Positions 27,865 through 36,493 of a DNA stretch of 47,141 nt are shown here, in pieces; the first letter of the stretch is position 1; every line of letters starts with the position of its first letter. The notes under the pieces were generated by a model. The model was given only the letters and a program-made list of their open reading frames with translations. It searched no databases and was not told the DNA's origin. A program made the translations under genes and the position numbers. Source of the DNA: Burkholderiales bacterium (lineage in GTDB: Bacteria > Pseudomonadota > Gammaproteobacteria > Burkholderiales > Burkholderiaceae_C); contig JACPYV010000127.1 in NCBI GenBank assembly GCA_016195825.1, positions 1 to 47,141 of the forward strand. Reading direction: 5' to 3'.

Positions 27865-28515
27865 ATGCCCGAAAACGAGAAGCAGGTCGAGTCCCCACCG
27901 CGTCGCGGCCGGCCGCGCGACCCCGAGCGCTTGCGGCGCATCGTGGAAGCGGCGCACAGCCACTTCAATGCGCACGGTCTGGAGCGGGCCAGCGTCGATG
28001 CCATCGCCGCCGACGCTGGCGTCTCGAAGATGACCATCTACAGCCACTTCGTTTCGAAGGAAGGCCTGTTCGAGGCGGTGATTCGAGATCGCACCGACCG
28101 CGTGATGGGCGGGGTCGCTGGCGTCGAAGCGCTGGACCCGACTCAGCCACAGAAGGCTCTGCTGGCCGTTGGAGAGCAGTTCCTGGCGTTGGCGCGCGAG
28201 GAGGGCGTGCTGGGCCAGTTCCGCTCGATCTATGGCGCCGCCGCGGTGCAGCGCGAGGCCTGCCTGGCCTTTTACAGGCAGGGGGCCGACCGGCTGATCA
28301 GCGACCTGGCGGCCTATCTGCGCCGCGCCGATGCGCAGGGCGCGTTGAACATCCGGCACCCGCGCCAGGCGGCGGACCTGTTCCTGTCAATGTTCCTTGG
28401 CGATGGGCACATCCGCGGCTTGTTGCTGCTCGATATGCCCGACGCGCGGGAAGACAGGGCACTGCTGCGGGAGGCGGTGCGGGTGTTCATGGCGGCCTAT
28501 GCGAAAGCACCTTGA
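27865..28515 (+). CDS. TetR-family repressor of the RND operon
   Basis: A 216-residue TetR/AcrR-type regulator. The N-terminal DNA-binding domain spans about 22-68, with ERASVDAIAADAGVSKMTIY as the helix-turn-helix and YSHFVSKEGLF after it. The C-terminal ligand domain is helical and of the usual length. The gene diverges from the efflux operon across a 67-base gap containing palindromes, the classic arrangement for a local repressor released by the pump substrate. Confidence 0.93.
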   Translation: MPENEKQVESPPRRGRPRDPERLRRIVEAAHSHFNAHGLERASVDAIAADAGVSKMTIYSHFVSKEGLFEAVIRDRTDRVMGGVAGVEALDPTQPQKALLAVGEQFLALAREEGVLGQFRSIYGAAAVQREACLAFYRQGADRLISDLAAYLRRADAQGALNIRHPRQAADLFLSMFLGDGHIRGLLLLDMPDAREDRALLREAVRVFMAAYAKAP

Positions 28516-29081
28516 CGCGAAACGTGGCGGTCGTTGTAGCCTGACCCGAGGCATCGGGTATGGACCATCGCGACCTCTCCTGAAGGAATACCTGAACGGC
28601 CGCGCTCTCCTCGCCGCGGGGCCGAAATGGGCCGGAACCGCCAGTTCGAAGCTTCGAGTAGCAGACTTTCGACTGCCGGTTGGACGGTGCGAGCCGCTTC
28701 CCGCGAGGCTGGATGACAGCGCCCCCAGAGACCGGTCATTGATTCCCTCGGCCGGACGGATGAGTCAATGACTGCTTCGTGTCACGCACCGTGAACTCGG
28801 CTTTGCGACGCGAACGACGGCGCCCGCTGAACTGCCGTCGCGTGCTGTCGATCCGGAAGTTCGGCTTTAGGGCACTTTGCTGACCCTCGGCCGGCAACCA
28901 GCGGCGGTCAGTGTCATCGCATCGTGAAGCCGTTTCGTCGAGCGGGCCACCTTGCCGCCCGGTACCCGCAACCCTGGCACCCCTCACCATTAACCCTGGG
29001 GACGTTCTGCATGGGCCGGTCGCTCCCGTCATGCTGGAATCTGGGTGCCTGTCATCACGACGGCTCGGGAGGACCCCTCGG
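28516..29081. other. Non-coding stretch before the prolyl oligopeptidase gene
   Basis: I see no credible gene. Open frames on both strands lack protein-like text. The stretch may include degraded intergenic repeat sequence, but I could not match it to another copy in the window. Confidence 0.45.
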
Positions 29082-31181
29082 ATGAAGCATCTCGCCCCGT
29101 TCGCAAGCGCATGCCTGGCCTCGCTGGCCATCGCTGCGCCGCCCGCAGCCGTTCCGTTCGAGGAGACCGTGCACGGGATCCCGCTGAGCGACGAGTACCG
29201 CTGGATGGAGGATCCGGCCAAGGCCGCCGAACTGAGTGCCTGGGTGTTGTCCGAATCGTCCGCCGCCCGTACGGCGCTGCAGGCGCTGCCCGAGCGCGCG
29301 GCCTTCGCGGCCGCGCTCCGGGAGGTGTCATCCGACCTCACCAAGGTGCGTGACGTGCAGGTCGCCAGGCACGTGACCGTATTTCGGCGCACTGCCGCAG
29401 GCGACAGGACTGCCAAGCTCATCGTCCGCGAGAACGGCAAGGATCGCGTCCTGATCGATCCCAACTCCTCGCAGGGCTCGGTTGTGGCCATCAACAACTT
29501 CTCGCTGTCGCCCGACGGCAAGCTGGCGGCGGTGCACCTGTCCAAGGGCGGCGCAGAAGTGGGGGAAATCACCCTCTACAACATCGCTACGGGCCAGGTG
29601 GTCGGCGCGCCGATCCCGAACATCTGGGGCGAGTTCGCGCTGCAATGGCTGGGAGGCGACTGGGTGACTTACACACAGATGGCACCTGCGGGCAGTCGCG
29701 CCGACCCCGTCACTGGGATGCGCGTTTTCATCAAACGCGTGTTGGACGCGGGCCCCGGTCAGCCCATCTTCGGCTTCGACTCGCAGGGGCCGGCCTTCGC
29801 CGAGAAAGACTTGCCCGTCGTCCGCGGTGCGCCTTGGAGCGAGTGGGTGGTGGCCGTGGGCGGCGGCGCGCGGGTCGATGCCAACTACTGGATCGCGCGA
29901 AAGGCCGACCTGGCCGCTGGCAAGCCGGCGTGGACGGTGCTGGCCACTCTGGACGATATGGCCAACGACGCCGATGTGTTCGGCAACGCCGCCATTGTGC
30001 TAACCACCAAAACCAACCCCTCGGGCGCCATCGTGCGCCGCAACCTTGTCGGCACAGGCCCCGGCTTCGGCAAGCCGGCCACTGTGTTCGAAGGCGGTCC
30101 AAGGCTGGTCCTGACCGGACTCATCGTCGCCAAGGATGGCCTCTATGTCGCCGCGCAGACCGACGGCGTCACGCGCCTCTTCTACAGCCCCGACGGGCAG
30201 CGCAAGTTCACGGAAATCAAGTTGCCGCTGGAGGCCGGCGAACTCTACGACCCGCGCGTCAACCTGGACGGCAGCGGCGTCACGTTGGGGCTCATGGGCT
30301 GGCTGTCCAACGTCCGCACTTATGCCCTGGCCAAGGGTCGGATCACCGACACCGGCATCGGCAGCCAGACCTGGGCCGGCGCACGCGGCATGCAGGTGGA
30401 TCGCATGCAGGCAAGGAGCGCCGACGGCACCATGGTGCCGCTGGTGGTCCTGCACAAAAAGGGAGTCGTCCCCCAGGGCGGCGTGCCGACGATCCTGGAA
30501 GCGTATGGCTCCTACGGGGTGTCCTCCACGACGCCTATCTACTGGCGCGACTTCATGGCTTGGCTCTCGCGCGGTGGCGCGATGGCTTTCTGCGGCGTGC
30601 GTGGCGGCAGCGAACGCGGCCGGGCCTGGCACGATGGTGGGCGAAGTGCCAACAAGCCCAACAGCCATGCGGACTTCATCGCCTGCGCGCAGACACTCAA
30701 GGCCGAGGGCATCGCCACGTCCAAAGGCGTCGTCGGCATTGGCACTAGCGCGGGTGGCGTCTTGGTCCCGCCAGCGACGCTGAAGCAGCCTGGCGCCTTT
30801 GCAGGCCTCGTACCCCGCGTGGGCGTGCTCAACGCCTCGCGACTGGCCGTCGCGCCCAATGGCGCGAACCAATTCGACGAGTTAGGCAACCCTGCTACGC
30901 CCGAAGGCTTCAAGGCCCTGCTCGCCATGGATGCCTACCATGCCTTGGCCACAGCGACGGACATGCCGGACACCTTGATTGCCATCGGCCTCAACGACAA
31001 GCGTGTCGCGCCCTGGATGAGCGCCAAGTTCGCTGCCCGGGCACAAGCCAAGTTCGGCGACAAGCGCAAGGTCTGGCTGCGCGCCGAAACCGACGGCGGA
31101 CATGGCATTGGCACCGCGGAAGAGGCGAGGGCTGCCGAATTCGCCGACATCTTCGCGTTTGCGTGGGACAGGGCTCGTTAG
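29082..31181 (+). CDS. Prolyl oligopeptidase family serine peptidase (S9), exported
   Basis: A 699-residue S9A-type peptidase that should cut short proline-containing peptides. The start at 29082 gives a signal peptide (MKHLAPFASACLASLAIAAP) and leads directly into the family N-terminus ETVHGIPLSDEYRWMEDP. A seven-blade beta-propeller covers roughly 70-410 and the alpha/beta-hydrolase domain the rest. The catalytic triad is visible: Ser556 in GTSAGG, Asp639 in LNDKRVAP, His674 in DGGHG. The nucleophile motif differs from the more usual GGSNGG but keeps the serine. The open frame extends 57 codons upstream without family-like text, so the later start is preferred. Confidence 0.92.
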   Translation: MKHLAPFASACLASLAIAAPPAAVPFEETVHGIPLSDEYRWMEDPAKAAELSAWVLSESSAARTALQALPERAAFAAALREVSSDLTKVRDVQVARHVTVFRRTAAGDRTAKLIVRENGKDRVLIDPNSSQGSVVAINNFSLSPDGKLAAVHLSKGGAEVGEITLYNIATGQVVGAPIPNIWGEFALQWLGGDWVTYTQMAPAGSRADPVTGMRVFIKRVLDAGPGQPIFGFDSQGPAFAEKDLPVVRGAPWSEWVVAVGGGARVDANYWIARKADLAAGKPAWTVLATLDDMANDADVFGNAAIVLTTKTNPSGAIVRRNLVGTGPGFGKPATVFEGGPRLVLTGLIVAKDGLYVAAQTDGVTRLFYSPDGQRKFTEIKLPLEAGELYDPRVNLDGSGVTLGLMGWLSNVRTYALAKGRITDTGIGSQTWAGARGMQVDRMQARSADGTMVPLVVLHKKGVVPQGGVPTILEAYGSYGVSSTTPIYWRDFMAWLSRGGAMAFCGVRGGSERGRAWHDGGRSANKPNSHADFIACAQTLKAEGIATSKGVVGIGTSAGGVLVPPATLKQPGAFAGLVPRVGVLNASRLAVAPNGANQFDELGNPATPEGFKALLAMDAYHALATATDMPDTLIAIGLNDKRVAPWMSAKFAARAQAKFGDKRKVWLRAETDGGHGIGTAEEARAAEFADIFAFAWDRAR

Positions 31182-31420
31182 GCGATCAGCACTTGTTTGC
31201 AGACTGACCCTAGCTCCCAGACTCCTGGCTGAGTTGCAGTCATCGGCGAGTATTTGCTGTGCGCGCGCACGAGGGCTGGGAGCTTACGGTGCGACCGCGA
31301 CGCGATTCCCATACGCAAAGGACGCGCGACACAATAGCCTGACTGAATGGGCTGTGCGACTTGGCCAGGCTAGGGCGCTTCGACGCCGGCACTGGGCCTT
31401 GGCCGCCCAACAGCGCTCCC

Positions 31421-31735
31421 TTAGTGATGGTCTTGCTCGCGCTGATGGCGGACGGCAAGCACGACGACCAGGTCAGGTCCCGCAACTTCGTACTCGATGA
31501 CGTAGCCGGTCGACCCGAATGGCACGATGAGTTCGCGCCGTAGCGGCCCACCGCCGCGGCGCTTGCGAAACAGCATCGGCGACACAGCTAGTAAAAGTAC
31601 CGCCGTTTGAATGGCGTCGATGGCGCGATTGGCGATTTCCAGGTCCTCGATGTACTCAGCACGCGCGAGGAGGTGCTCGTGCAGGCGCAGCAGGTCTTCA
31701 TCTGCCCCGGTTTCGAAAACGACCCTGAAGGTCAT
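31421..31735 (-). CDS. ParE/RelE-type toxin
   Basis: A 104-residue toxin of the RelE/ParE superfamily. Family landmarks are FRVVFETGADEDLLRLHEHL at the N-terminus, RRELIVPFGSTGYVIEYEVA in the middle and VVVLAVRHQREQDHH at the end. ParE proteins poison DNA gyrase, while RelE proteins cut mRNA; the C-terminal VRHQRE pattern favours ParE. Its start overlaps the antitoxin stop (ATGA, 31732-31735). Confidence 0.85.
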   Translation of the reverse strand: MTFRVVFETGADEDLLRLHEHLLARAEYIEDLEIANRAIDAIQTAVLLLAVSPMLFRKRRGGGPLRRELIVPFGSTGYVIEYEVAGPDLVVVLAVRHQREQDHH

Positions 31736-32025
31736 GCCTCGGTTGGGCGGTGTTTGCCTTGCAGCTCCTTGCGCTTTTGCTCTAGGCGCGCTCGCAGGTC
31801 GGCGATAACCTCTTCAGCTGGCCGGCCGACGCCCGTGCGCTGGTGGCGCTCCCAGGCCGCGTCGGCGCGGGCATTGAACTCGTCCTGCATCTGCCGGAAT
31901 TCGACGGCGTTGCGCATCGTTGTCTCGACGAATTCGGACAGGGTCTCGCCCTCGCGCAGCACAGCGTCGAGGTCGGCACGCAGCCGAGGTTCGATGCGCA
32001 CTTGGGGAATGATGGCGGTCTTCAT
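31732..32025 (-). CDS. Antitoxin of the ParE-type module
   Basis: A 97-residue protein starting at 32025 (MKTAIIPQVRIEPRLRADLD). The N-terminus fits a ribbon-helix-helix DNA-binding domain (PQVRIEPRLRADLDAVLREG), followed by a helical, charged toxin-binding tail. The longer upstream frame was rejected because its text is not protein-like. It is the first gene of the pair and should repress its own promoter. Confidence 0.85.
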   Translation of the reverse strand: MKTAIIPQVRIEPRLRADLDAVLREGETLSEFVETTMRNAVEFRQMQDEFNARADAAWERHQRTGVGRPAEEVIADLRARLEQKRKELQGKHRPTEA

Positions 32026-32097
32026 CTGCGAATTGTGTTGCAAATGAGTTGCAGCGTCAAAGGTGGCTATCGACGACCTCGACCCGCCTTCACGTCG

Positions 32098-32464
32098 ATG
32101 AGGTTCTCGGATGCCGAGCGGCCGGCGCTTTACACCCGGCAAGTGGGCCGTGTGATTGAGACGCTGCTCGTTGATCCATCAACGGTGGAGGGGGCAGGAA
32201 AAACTCGGCCATCGATTACGCCGTCCCCTCGCCGGACGGCCGGCACGTGGCTTTGGGAATTTCTCGCGGCTGCTCGGAGGAGTCGGTGCTTCACGTGTTT
32301 GACGTGATGGCACACCGCACGCTGCCGGACGCCATGGACCGCTGCCGCTTCGGGACGCCGGAATGGGTCTCAGGCCGACGTGAGTTCGATTACACCCGTA
32401 TCCGAAAGAGTTCCCGGGCGCGAGCGTGGAGGTGGTCGTGCCGGCGGCCGACTGGGGCGGCTGA
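32098..32464 (+). pseudogene. Frameshifted relic of an S9 prolyl oligopeptidase
   Basis: The plus strand carries peptide text of an S9A propeller in three successive frames: LLVDPSTVEGAGK, then NSAIDYAVPSPDGRHVALG (joined across an A5 run near 32200), then SEESVLHVFDV and RTLPDAMDRCRFG up to FDYTRIRK, then FPGASVEVVVPAADWGG to a TGA at 32462-32464. At least two frameshifts are therefore present and no start, signal peptide or catalytic half remains. It is a different paralogue from the intact gene at 29082, judged by the text. It abuts the toxin-antitoxin pair, which suggests erosion after a local rearrangement. Confidence 0.7.
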
Positions 32465-32786
32465 GGCTGTTGAGCAGATAGCGCGCCGTAGGGATGCGGC
32501 CCTAACCGCGCGGGCCGGCGCGGGCGGCTCCTTTAGGCGTTTCCCCTGGGCAGCCGTGGCGACACTCCCTCTGGCGTCGCTGCGCGACCTGGTGTCGCGT
32601 GCCGTGCTCGCATAGTTTGCGGGGCGCGGCCCTGCCGTACTCGGGGACAGTAGGCCGATTTCCTTCCCGCTGCGCGAGAACGGCCCGTCTGGCGAACAAG
32701 CTGGGCCGGATTGGCTGCGCTGGCCGGGCAGATCGCCACCCCTTCCACCCGCCATGTCCGTTGCCCAGCCGCGCTGCCGATTCGCG
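32465..32786. other. Non-coding stretch with dispersed repeat copy A
   Basis: No gene is visible. The segment 32692-32776 resembles 33338-33432 (shared blocks GGCGAAC or AGCGAAC, GCTGCGCT, CAGATCGCC, CACCCGCCATG, then CCGT/GCC/GCCGC/CTG). Confidence 0.5.
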
Positions 32787-32814
32787 GCAAAAGAAAACCC
32801 GCCAGCGGCGGGTT
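32787..32814 (-). terminator. Rho-independent terminator of the small minus-strand gene
   Basis: Read on the minus strand, AACCCGCC, a three-base loop and GGCGGGTT form a perfect 8-bp stem followed by TTTTCTTTT. It lies just past the stop of the gene that ends at 32837, which supports that gene being real. Confidence 0.8.
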
Positions 32815-32836
32815 GGTGGCTGACAGCCGCGTGACC

Positions 32837-33091
32837 TCAGGCAGGCGTGGTACTCAGCTGGGCTGCCGTCACCGTCACCTCGGTCGGCGCTGCGCGGTGA
32901 CCTTCGATGACGACGCGCGGCAGCTGGGCGACGACTGTCGCGTCAGCCCGCTTGCCGATCACGACCACGCGCTCCAGCTTGACGATTTCCGTCGACGGCG
33001 CCGCCGTGCGGTTCGCGATACCAATGCCGATGGCGGCAGAGGCGGCGACAGAGGCGATGGCGACGATCAGGGTCTTGGCAGCGGTGGTCAT
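32837..33091 (-). CDS. Small exported or membrane-anchored hypothetical protein
   Basis: An 84-residue protein with one N-terminal hydrophobic segment (KTLIVAIASVAASAAIGIGI) that could be a signal peptide or anchor. The rest is beta-prone with two similar motifs, LERVVVIGKRAD and LPRVVIEGHRA, an internal duplication. A strong terminator follows. I do not recognise a function. Confidence 0.7.
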   Translation of the reverse strand: MTTAAKTLIVAIASVAASAAIGIGIANRTAAPSTEIVKLERVVVIGKRADATVVAQLPRVVIEGHRAAPTEVTVTAAQLSTTPA

Positions 33092-33593
33092 GGCGGGCTC
33101 CGGGGGGATTGCTGTGTCAGTGATTGCAGTTTCGTCATTGACCCTGTGGGCTGCGAGCCGCAGGCGATGGATTGCCGATGGGATTGGATGAACCGCAGAT
33201 TCCTGGGGCGAACGGCGTCGAGCTGGCTGTGAGGTGGTGATACCGCGGTCGTGCGGATGAGGCTGTTGCGGTTGCGGCCCTTCCCGTGCCCGGAGACCGC
33301 GGCCCCTCTCCTTCGCGCCGTGCGCGAAGGAGCCGCTCAGCGAACTGGCCGGCTCCCTTGAGCTGCGCTTCGCGCGTGGCCAGCCAGATCGCCGCTCTGG
33401 TCACCCGCCATGCCCGTGGCCGGGCCGCTCTGAAGTGATCGCAGCGGCTCGACCGTGCGACCTTCATCGGGCCCTCACCGTGGCTGTCTGAGTTCGCCCC
33501 GACGTCCACGACGGTTGGGCTTTTGCAGTCCGGGGAAGCCCCGCTGGCGAGCAGGCTCATACTGGGCGCCTGCAGTGCGACCGAGCGCCGTGA
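33092..33593. other. Non-coding stretch with dispersed repeat copy B
   Basis: No credible gene is visible. It contains a perfect 10-bp inverted repeat, TCCTTCGCGC with its complement at 33308-33330, followed by repeat copy B at 33338-33432. A second short inverted segment lies near 33530. Confidence 0.5.
33338..33432 (+). repeat. Dispersed repeat, copy B (copy A at 32692-32776)
   Basis: About 90 bases match a stretch 640 bases upstream with small gaps. The two copies flank the small gene 32837-33091 in the same orientation. Copy B is preceded by a perfect hairpin; the place before copy A holds a decayed version of it. Confidence 0.55.
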
Positions 33594-33785
33594 CTACCGA
33601 CTCAGCAAGAACCAGATCGCCTCGACCACCGTGCTGCCACCGAGCGGGGCCAGCAGCTGAAGCAGCAGGAATAGACCCACCGCCCACAGCATGACCGCTT
33701 CTTGGCGCTTGGTCAGCGTGCGCTTGGGCCGCGGAGGACGCCAGGGTGGCGGCCCGGGAGGCCGGTGCTCAGGTGGAACGAACAT
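33594..33785 (-). CDS. Small single-span membrane protein
   Basis: A 63-residue protein beginning MFVPPEHRPPGPPPW. The N-terminal half is Pro/Arg-rich and cytoplasmic-looking; residues about 33-58 form one membrane span (AVMLWAVGLFLLLQLLAPLG). I do not recognise a family. A TTG five codons upstream is a possible alternative start. Confidence 0.6.
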   Translation of the reverse strand: MFVPPEHRPPGPPPWRPPRPKRTLTKRQEAVMLWAVGLFLLLQLLAPLGGSTVVEAIWFLLSR

Positions 33786-34131
33786 GAGACAGTCCTTCAA
33801 ACTTGGGCGATGCGAGGTACCGCATGCATCCGCCCCCAGCGATGGCCGGCCCTTGAGAGCCTACCCGAAACGCTCCGGCCACGAAGGAGGCCGGTGCCGT
33901 CGGCACGGCCGCGACGGGTGGCGCTTATGGGCCTCAGCTTCGTCTTGACGGGCCTCGCGCGGGCGCTTGCGCCGTTACGCGACCGGCAGGCGCCATCGGC
34001 GGAGCCTCACCGAAGCGATGCCGCCATGGACCCATACGTCGCCAACATCGGCACTGCGCGATATCCCGTTCGGAAGTTGTTCGAATGCGCACAGCGACCA
34101 GTGCATTCGAACGCAGGACGGACAAAGGCAT
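33786..34131. other. Non-coding stretch with a 10-bp inverted repeat
   Basis: No gene is visible. A perfect inverted repeat, GTTCGAATGC at 34079-34088 and GCATTCGAAC at 34103-34112, lies 20 bases past the end of the next minus-strand gene. There is no T-run after it, so it is not a standard terminator. Confidence 0.5.
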
Positions 34132-34551
34132 TCAACCGCTGCGGTGACCACGCAAGGAGGACGCCATGCTTCCTTGGCTGCCAAGGCCCGATCGATCGAC
34201 GAGGCGCACGGGAGCAGGCTGGCGCCCGGCCAGTACTTCCGCAGTGACCTCGCGCAAGACCGCAACCCCGTGGCGTCGTTGCCATGACCTCCACAGGCGC
34301 GCTGCATCTTCATCAACGCCTGAGGGCTTGGGCAGCAGGTAGACGCGCCCCGTCTTTGAACTCGCTTCATCACCCGCAGCACTCACGTGCGCAAGAGCAG
34401 ATGAAACCTTGGCACACAGCTCATCGCGCAAGTACCCTATGAGATGCCACGAAGGCGCGCTGTAGTTGGGCACTTGAACCTCCCAAACGCGCCAGCGGAT
34501 GAGAACTTGCTTCGGGAGAGGGCTGGCTGCATCGAGTGGTAAGACGATCAT
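34132..34551 (-). CDS. Hypothetical protein (139 aa)
   Basis: The protein starts MIVLPLDAASPLPKQVLIRW and contains WEVQVPNYSAPSWHLIGYL, then SSKTGRVYLLPKPSGVDEDA followed by ARLWRSWQRRHGV and VTAEVLAG. The Thr-Gly-Arg-Val-Tyr stretch with a following Trp-rich helix resembles small orphan proteins scattered in proteobacterial genomes, so I think it is a real gene, perhaps prophage- or island-borne. No signal peptide or membrane segment. Function unknown. Confidence 0.6.
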   Translation of the reverse strand: MIVLPLDAASPLPKQVLIRWRVWEVQVPNYSAPSWHLIGYLRDELCAKVSSALAHVSAAGDEASSKTGRVYLLPKPSGVDEDAARLWRSWQRRHGVAVLREVTAEVLAGRQPAPVRLVDRSGLGSQGSMASSLRGHRSG

Positions 34552-34722
34552 GGGTCATCGGGGGGCGGTTCCCGGCTACTGCTGCCTTGATCAGATCAGT
34601 CTCCCAACGATCGGTAGACGCCCGCCTAGGACCGCCTCGTCAGTCCATGTAGGAGAGCGCTACGAACGCAGCCGGCCCGCAAGGATCAGTTCCGGGATGG
34701 TCTGTACTCGAGATAGCCGGTC

Positions 34723-35079
34723 TCAGCTGCAAGAGACGGCATCTGGGCACTTCGGGTCCCACTTCAGATGGAGAACCGCGTGCACGAGCTCGCATTTTTC
34801 AAACGCGGCATCGAAGGCCAGCTTCGCGGACGCGACCCCGTCTCGCTTAAGGTGCCAGTCGTCCATCACGGTGACGCGGTGGCCAAAGTCATTCGACAAG
34901 CCGCACTGAGCCGCCTGTCGACGACGCCGTACAGCTACCGCAAAGTCGGGCCCCGGTCGACGCTGCGCGAACTTAATCACCCCTTCCGGCACCACCGGCA
35001 CATGCTGTGCTTCGGCATCCGTTCGCCGGAGTTTTTGCTCATGATCGGCGCACGCCATCAGGGCGAGGAGGGGCTCCAT
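34723..35079 (-). CDS. Doubtful hypothetical protein
   Basis: A 118-residue frame with modestly protein-like text in its second half (FGHRVTVMDDWHLKRDG, then LAFDAAFEKCELVHAV). It has no recognisable family and no clear ribosome binding site; the opposite strand carries an equally long frame. I keep it because nothing else explains the segment, but it may be non-coding. Confidence 0.25.
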   Translation of the reverse strand: MEPLLALMACADHEQKLRRTDAEAQHVPVVPEGVIKFAQRRPGPDFAVAVRRRRQAAQCGLSNDFGHRVTVMDDWHLKRDGVASAKLAFDAAFEKCELVHAVLHLKWDPKCPDAVSCS

Positions 35080-35277
35080 TGACCTATCCGTGCAGCAGCG
35101 CGGTGTGCGGACCTGCCTGTACCGGCTGAAAGCCGCGCCCGCGACGCGAGAGTTTGGGCCGCGAGGCCAGCCTCTGCGGCTTCGTCAGCTTGGGCGGCGG
35201 CCACGACCCCACCCCGGTCTGCGTGCCGATCCAGTAGGCGCAAACGCTCGATTTCCCCTCGCGAAGCTGCCCTCAGC

Positions 35278-36306
35278 CTACTCAGGCTGCCACCGTGGCG
35301 AAGCCCGCGACACCACGACGTCCATGCCGTCGAAGTTGGCGGAGAACCCCTGGCTGTCGTCGGGGAGGCCAGCGATGCGGTTCCTGCAGGTCGTTAGCGC
35401 GTTCAGCACGGCGCCTTGGGGTATCCATGGCGTGTCCAGCCGGCCTGCCGGCTTGACGCCGACGATGAAGTACGCGAAGGCGTCCGCATTGCTCAGGGCG
35501 CGTTCGGGGTTGAGAACCTTCTTCATCTTCTCGCCGATCTTGGCACTTTTGACTTCGAAACCGGGCTTCCAGTAGCGGTGGTGGGTGTTGGCCGCATAGT
35601 CAACGTAGAACACATCGGCGGTGTAGAAGTACTTGTGCGTGGCCTCGTGCAGGAACGTGCGGGTCATCGCCTGCCACGCCTCGTTGCTGCCGCCCAAGCT
35701 GGCGGCCTGGTTGGCGAAGGCGCTGAAGTTCAGATGGATCTTGCCGCCCTCGACGCGTGTCTTTTTCTTCGCATCGACCCAGTGCGCCTTGACGTAGCCT
35801 TCCGTGTGTCCTTCAGGTGCGACACCAGTTTCTGGACGCAGGAAATGCTGGCCGTATGTCTTGAGCTTGATGTCCTCGGCGAGCTTGCTGGCCAGAGGGG
35901 CCAGCACGTTCAGCATGCGCCGGAAGACGAACACGTACGGCTCGTCCTCTCCGCCGGCACGCTGAGTCAAGGTGTCCGTGCCTGGTGGTGTGTGTGCCTG
36001 AGTGAATTTAGAGTTCTCGTGCCGCACGAGGAAGAACTCGCGGGCCAACTGACGCAGCATTTGGTCACGTGTGTCGAGCACATTGGCGTCGCGCGCCCGC
36101 TGCAGGTAACGGGCCAGCTGCTGTCGGGTTTCGTCGACCAGAGCGCGCGCCCGAGACACGGCGACCGAGGCGCCAAGGACGACGTTGTCGGCGTCCTTGA
36201 TAACGCCGTCGAGCGCGGATGACAGCAGCCGCACGTGCACATCACGTTCACCCCGCTTTGCCGATTGCTCGCTGGGAACGCTGATCTGGATATCGAACTC
36301 CGCCAT
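35278..36306 (-). CDS. M35-like (aspzincin) zinc metallopeptidase
   Basis: A 342-residue protein starting at 36306, where GGAGGAG lies six bases before the ATG; the longer upstream frame lacks this. The zinc site HEATH is at His220-Glu221-His224. It is followed by TADVFYVDY, close in place and form to the third-ligand Asp motif of aspzincin (M35) peptidases, and by NADAFAYFI, which matches their NADxYxYF pattern. The N-terminal 130 residues are helical with a mixed charged region. No signal peptide is visible, so export or lysis would be needed for extracellular action. It is encoded downstream of the sigma/FecR pair on the same strand, 187 bases from FecR, and may be one of their targets. 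The exact family is an inference from the two motifs. Confidence 0.7.
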   Translation of the reverse strand: MAEFDIQISVPSEQSAKRGERDVHVRLLSSALDGVIKDADNVVLGASVAVSRARALVDETRQQLARYLQRARDANVLDTRDQMLRQLAREFFLVRHENSKFTQAHTPPGTDTLTQRAGGEDEPYVFVFRRMLNVLAPLASKLAEDIKLKTYGQHFLRPETGVAPEGHTEGYVKAHWVDAKKKTRVEGGKIHLNFSAFANQAASLGGSNEAWQAMTRTFLHEATHKYFYTADVFYVDYAANTHHRYWKPGFEVKSAKIGEKMKKVLNPERALSNADAFAYFIVGVKPAGRLDTPWIPQGAVLNALTTCRNRIAGLPDDSQGFSANFDGMDVVVSRASPRWQPE

Positions 36307-36493
36307 GTCTGCTCCTCCGCCCGAGTCTGCGACCCCGCGGAGACTTTGCGTGCGCAGCACCATCTCGTCAACGTCGGCGACGGGGGCTGATGCTGCGGCC
36401 CTGTCGACATCCAAGGATGCCTGACCAAGCTCCTGCCTCGCTCATGAGTCAATGTCGGCCAGCCATGGTTTTGATGGGCCAGCCTTGGCGCCA

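Noticed and set aside
28736..29572. Minus-strand frame across the start of the S9 gene
   Set aside because: It overlaps the certain peptidase coding region and has no protein-like motifs.
34079..34112. Possible tRNA T-arm because of GTTCGAAT
   Set aside because: No acceptor, D or anticodon stems fit around it; it is a simple inverted repeat.
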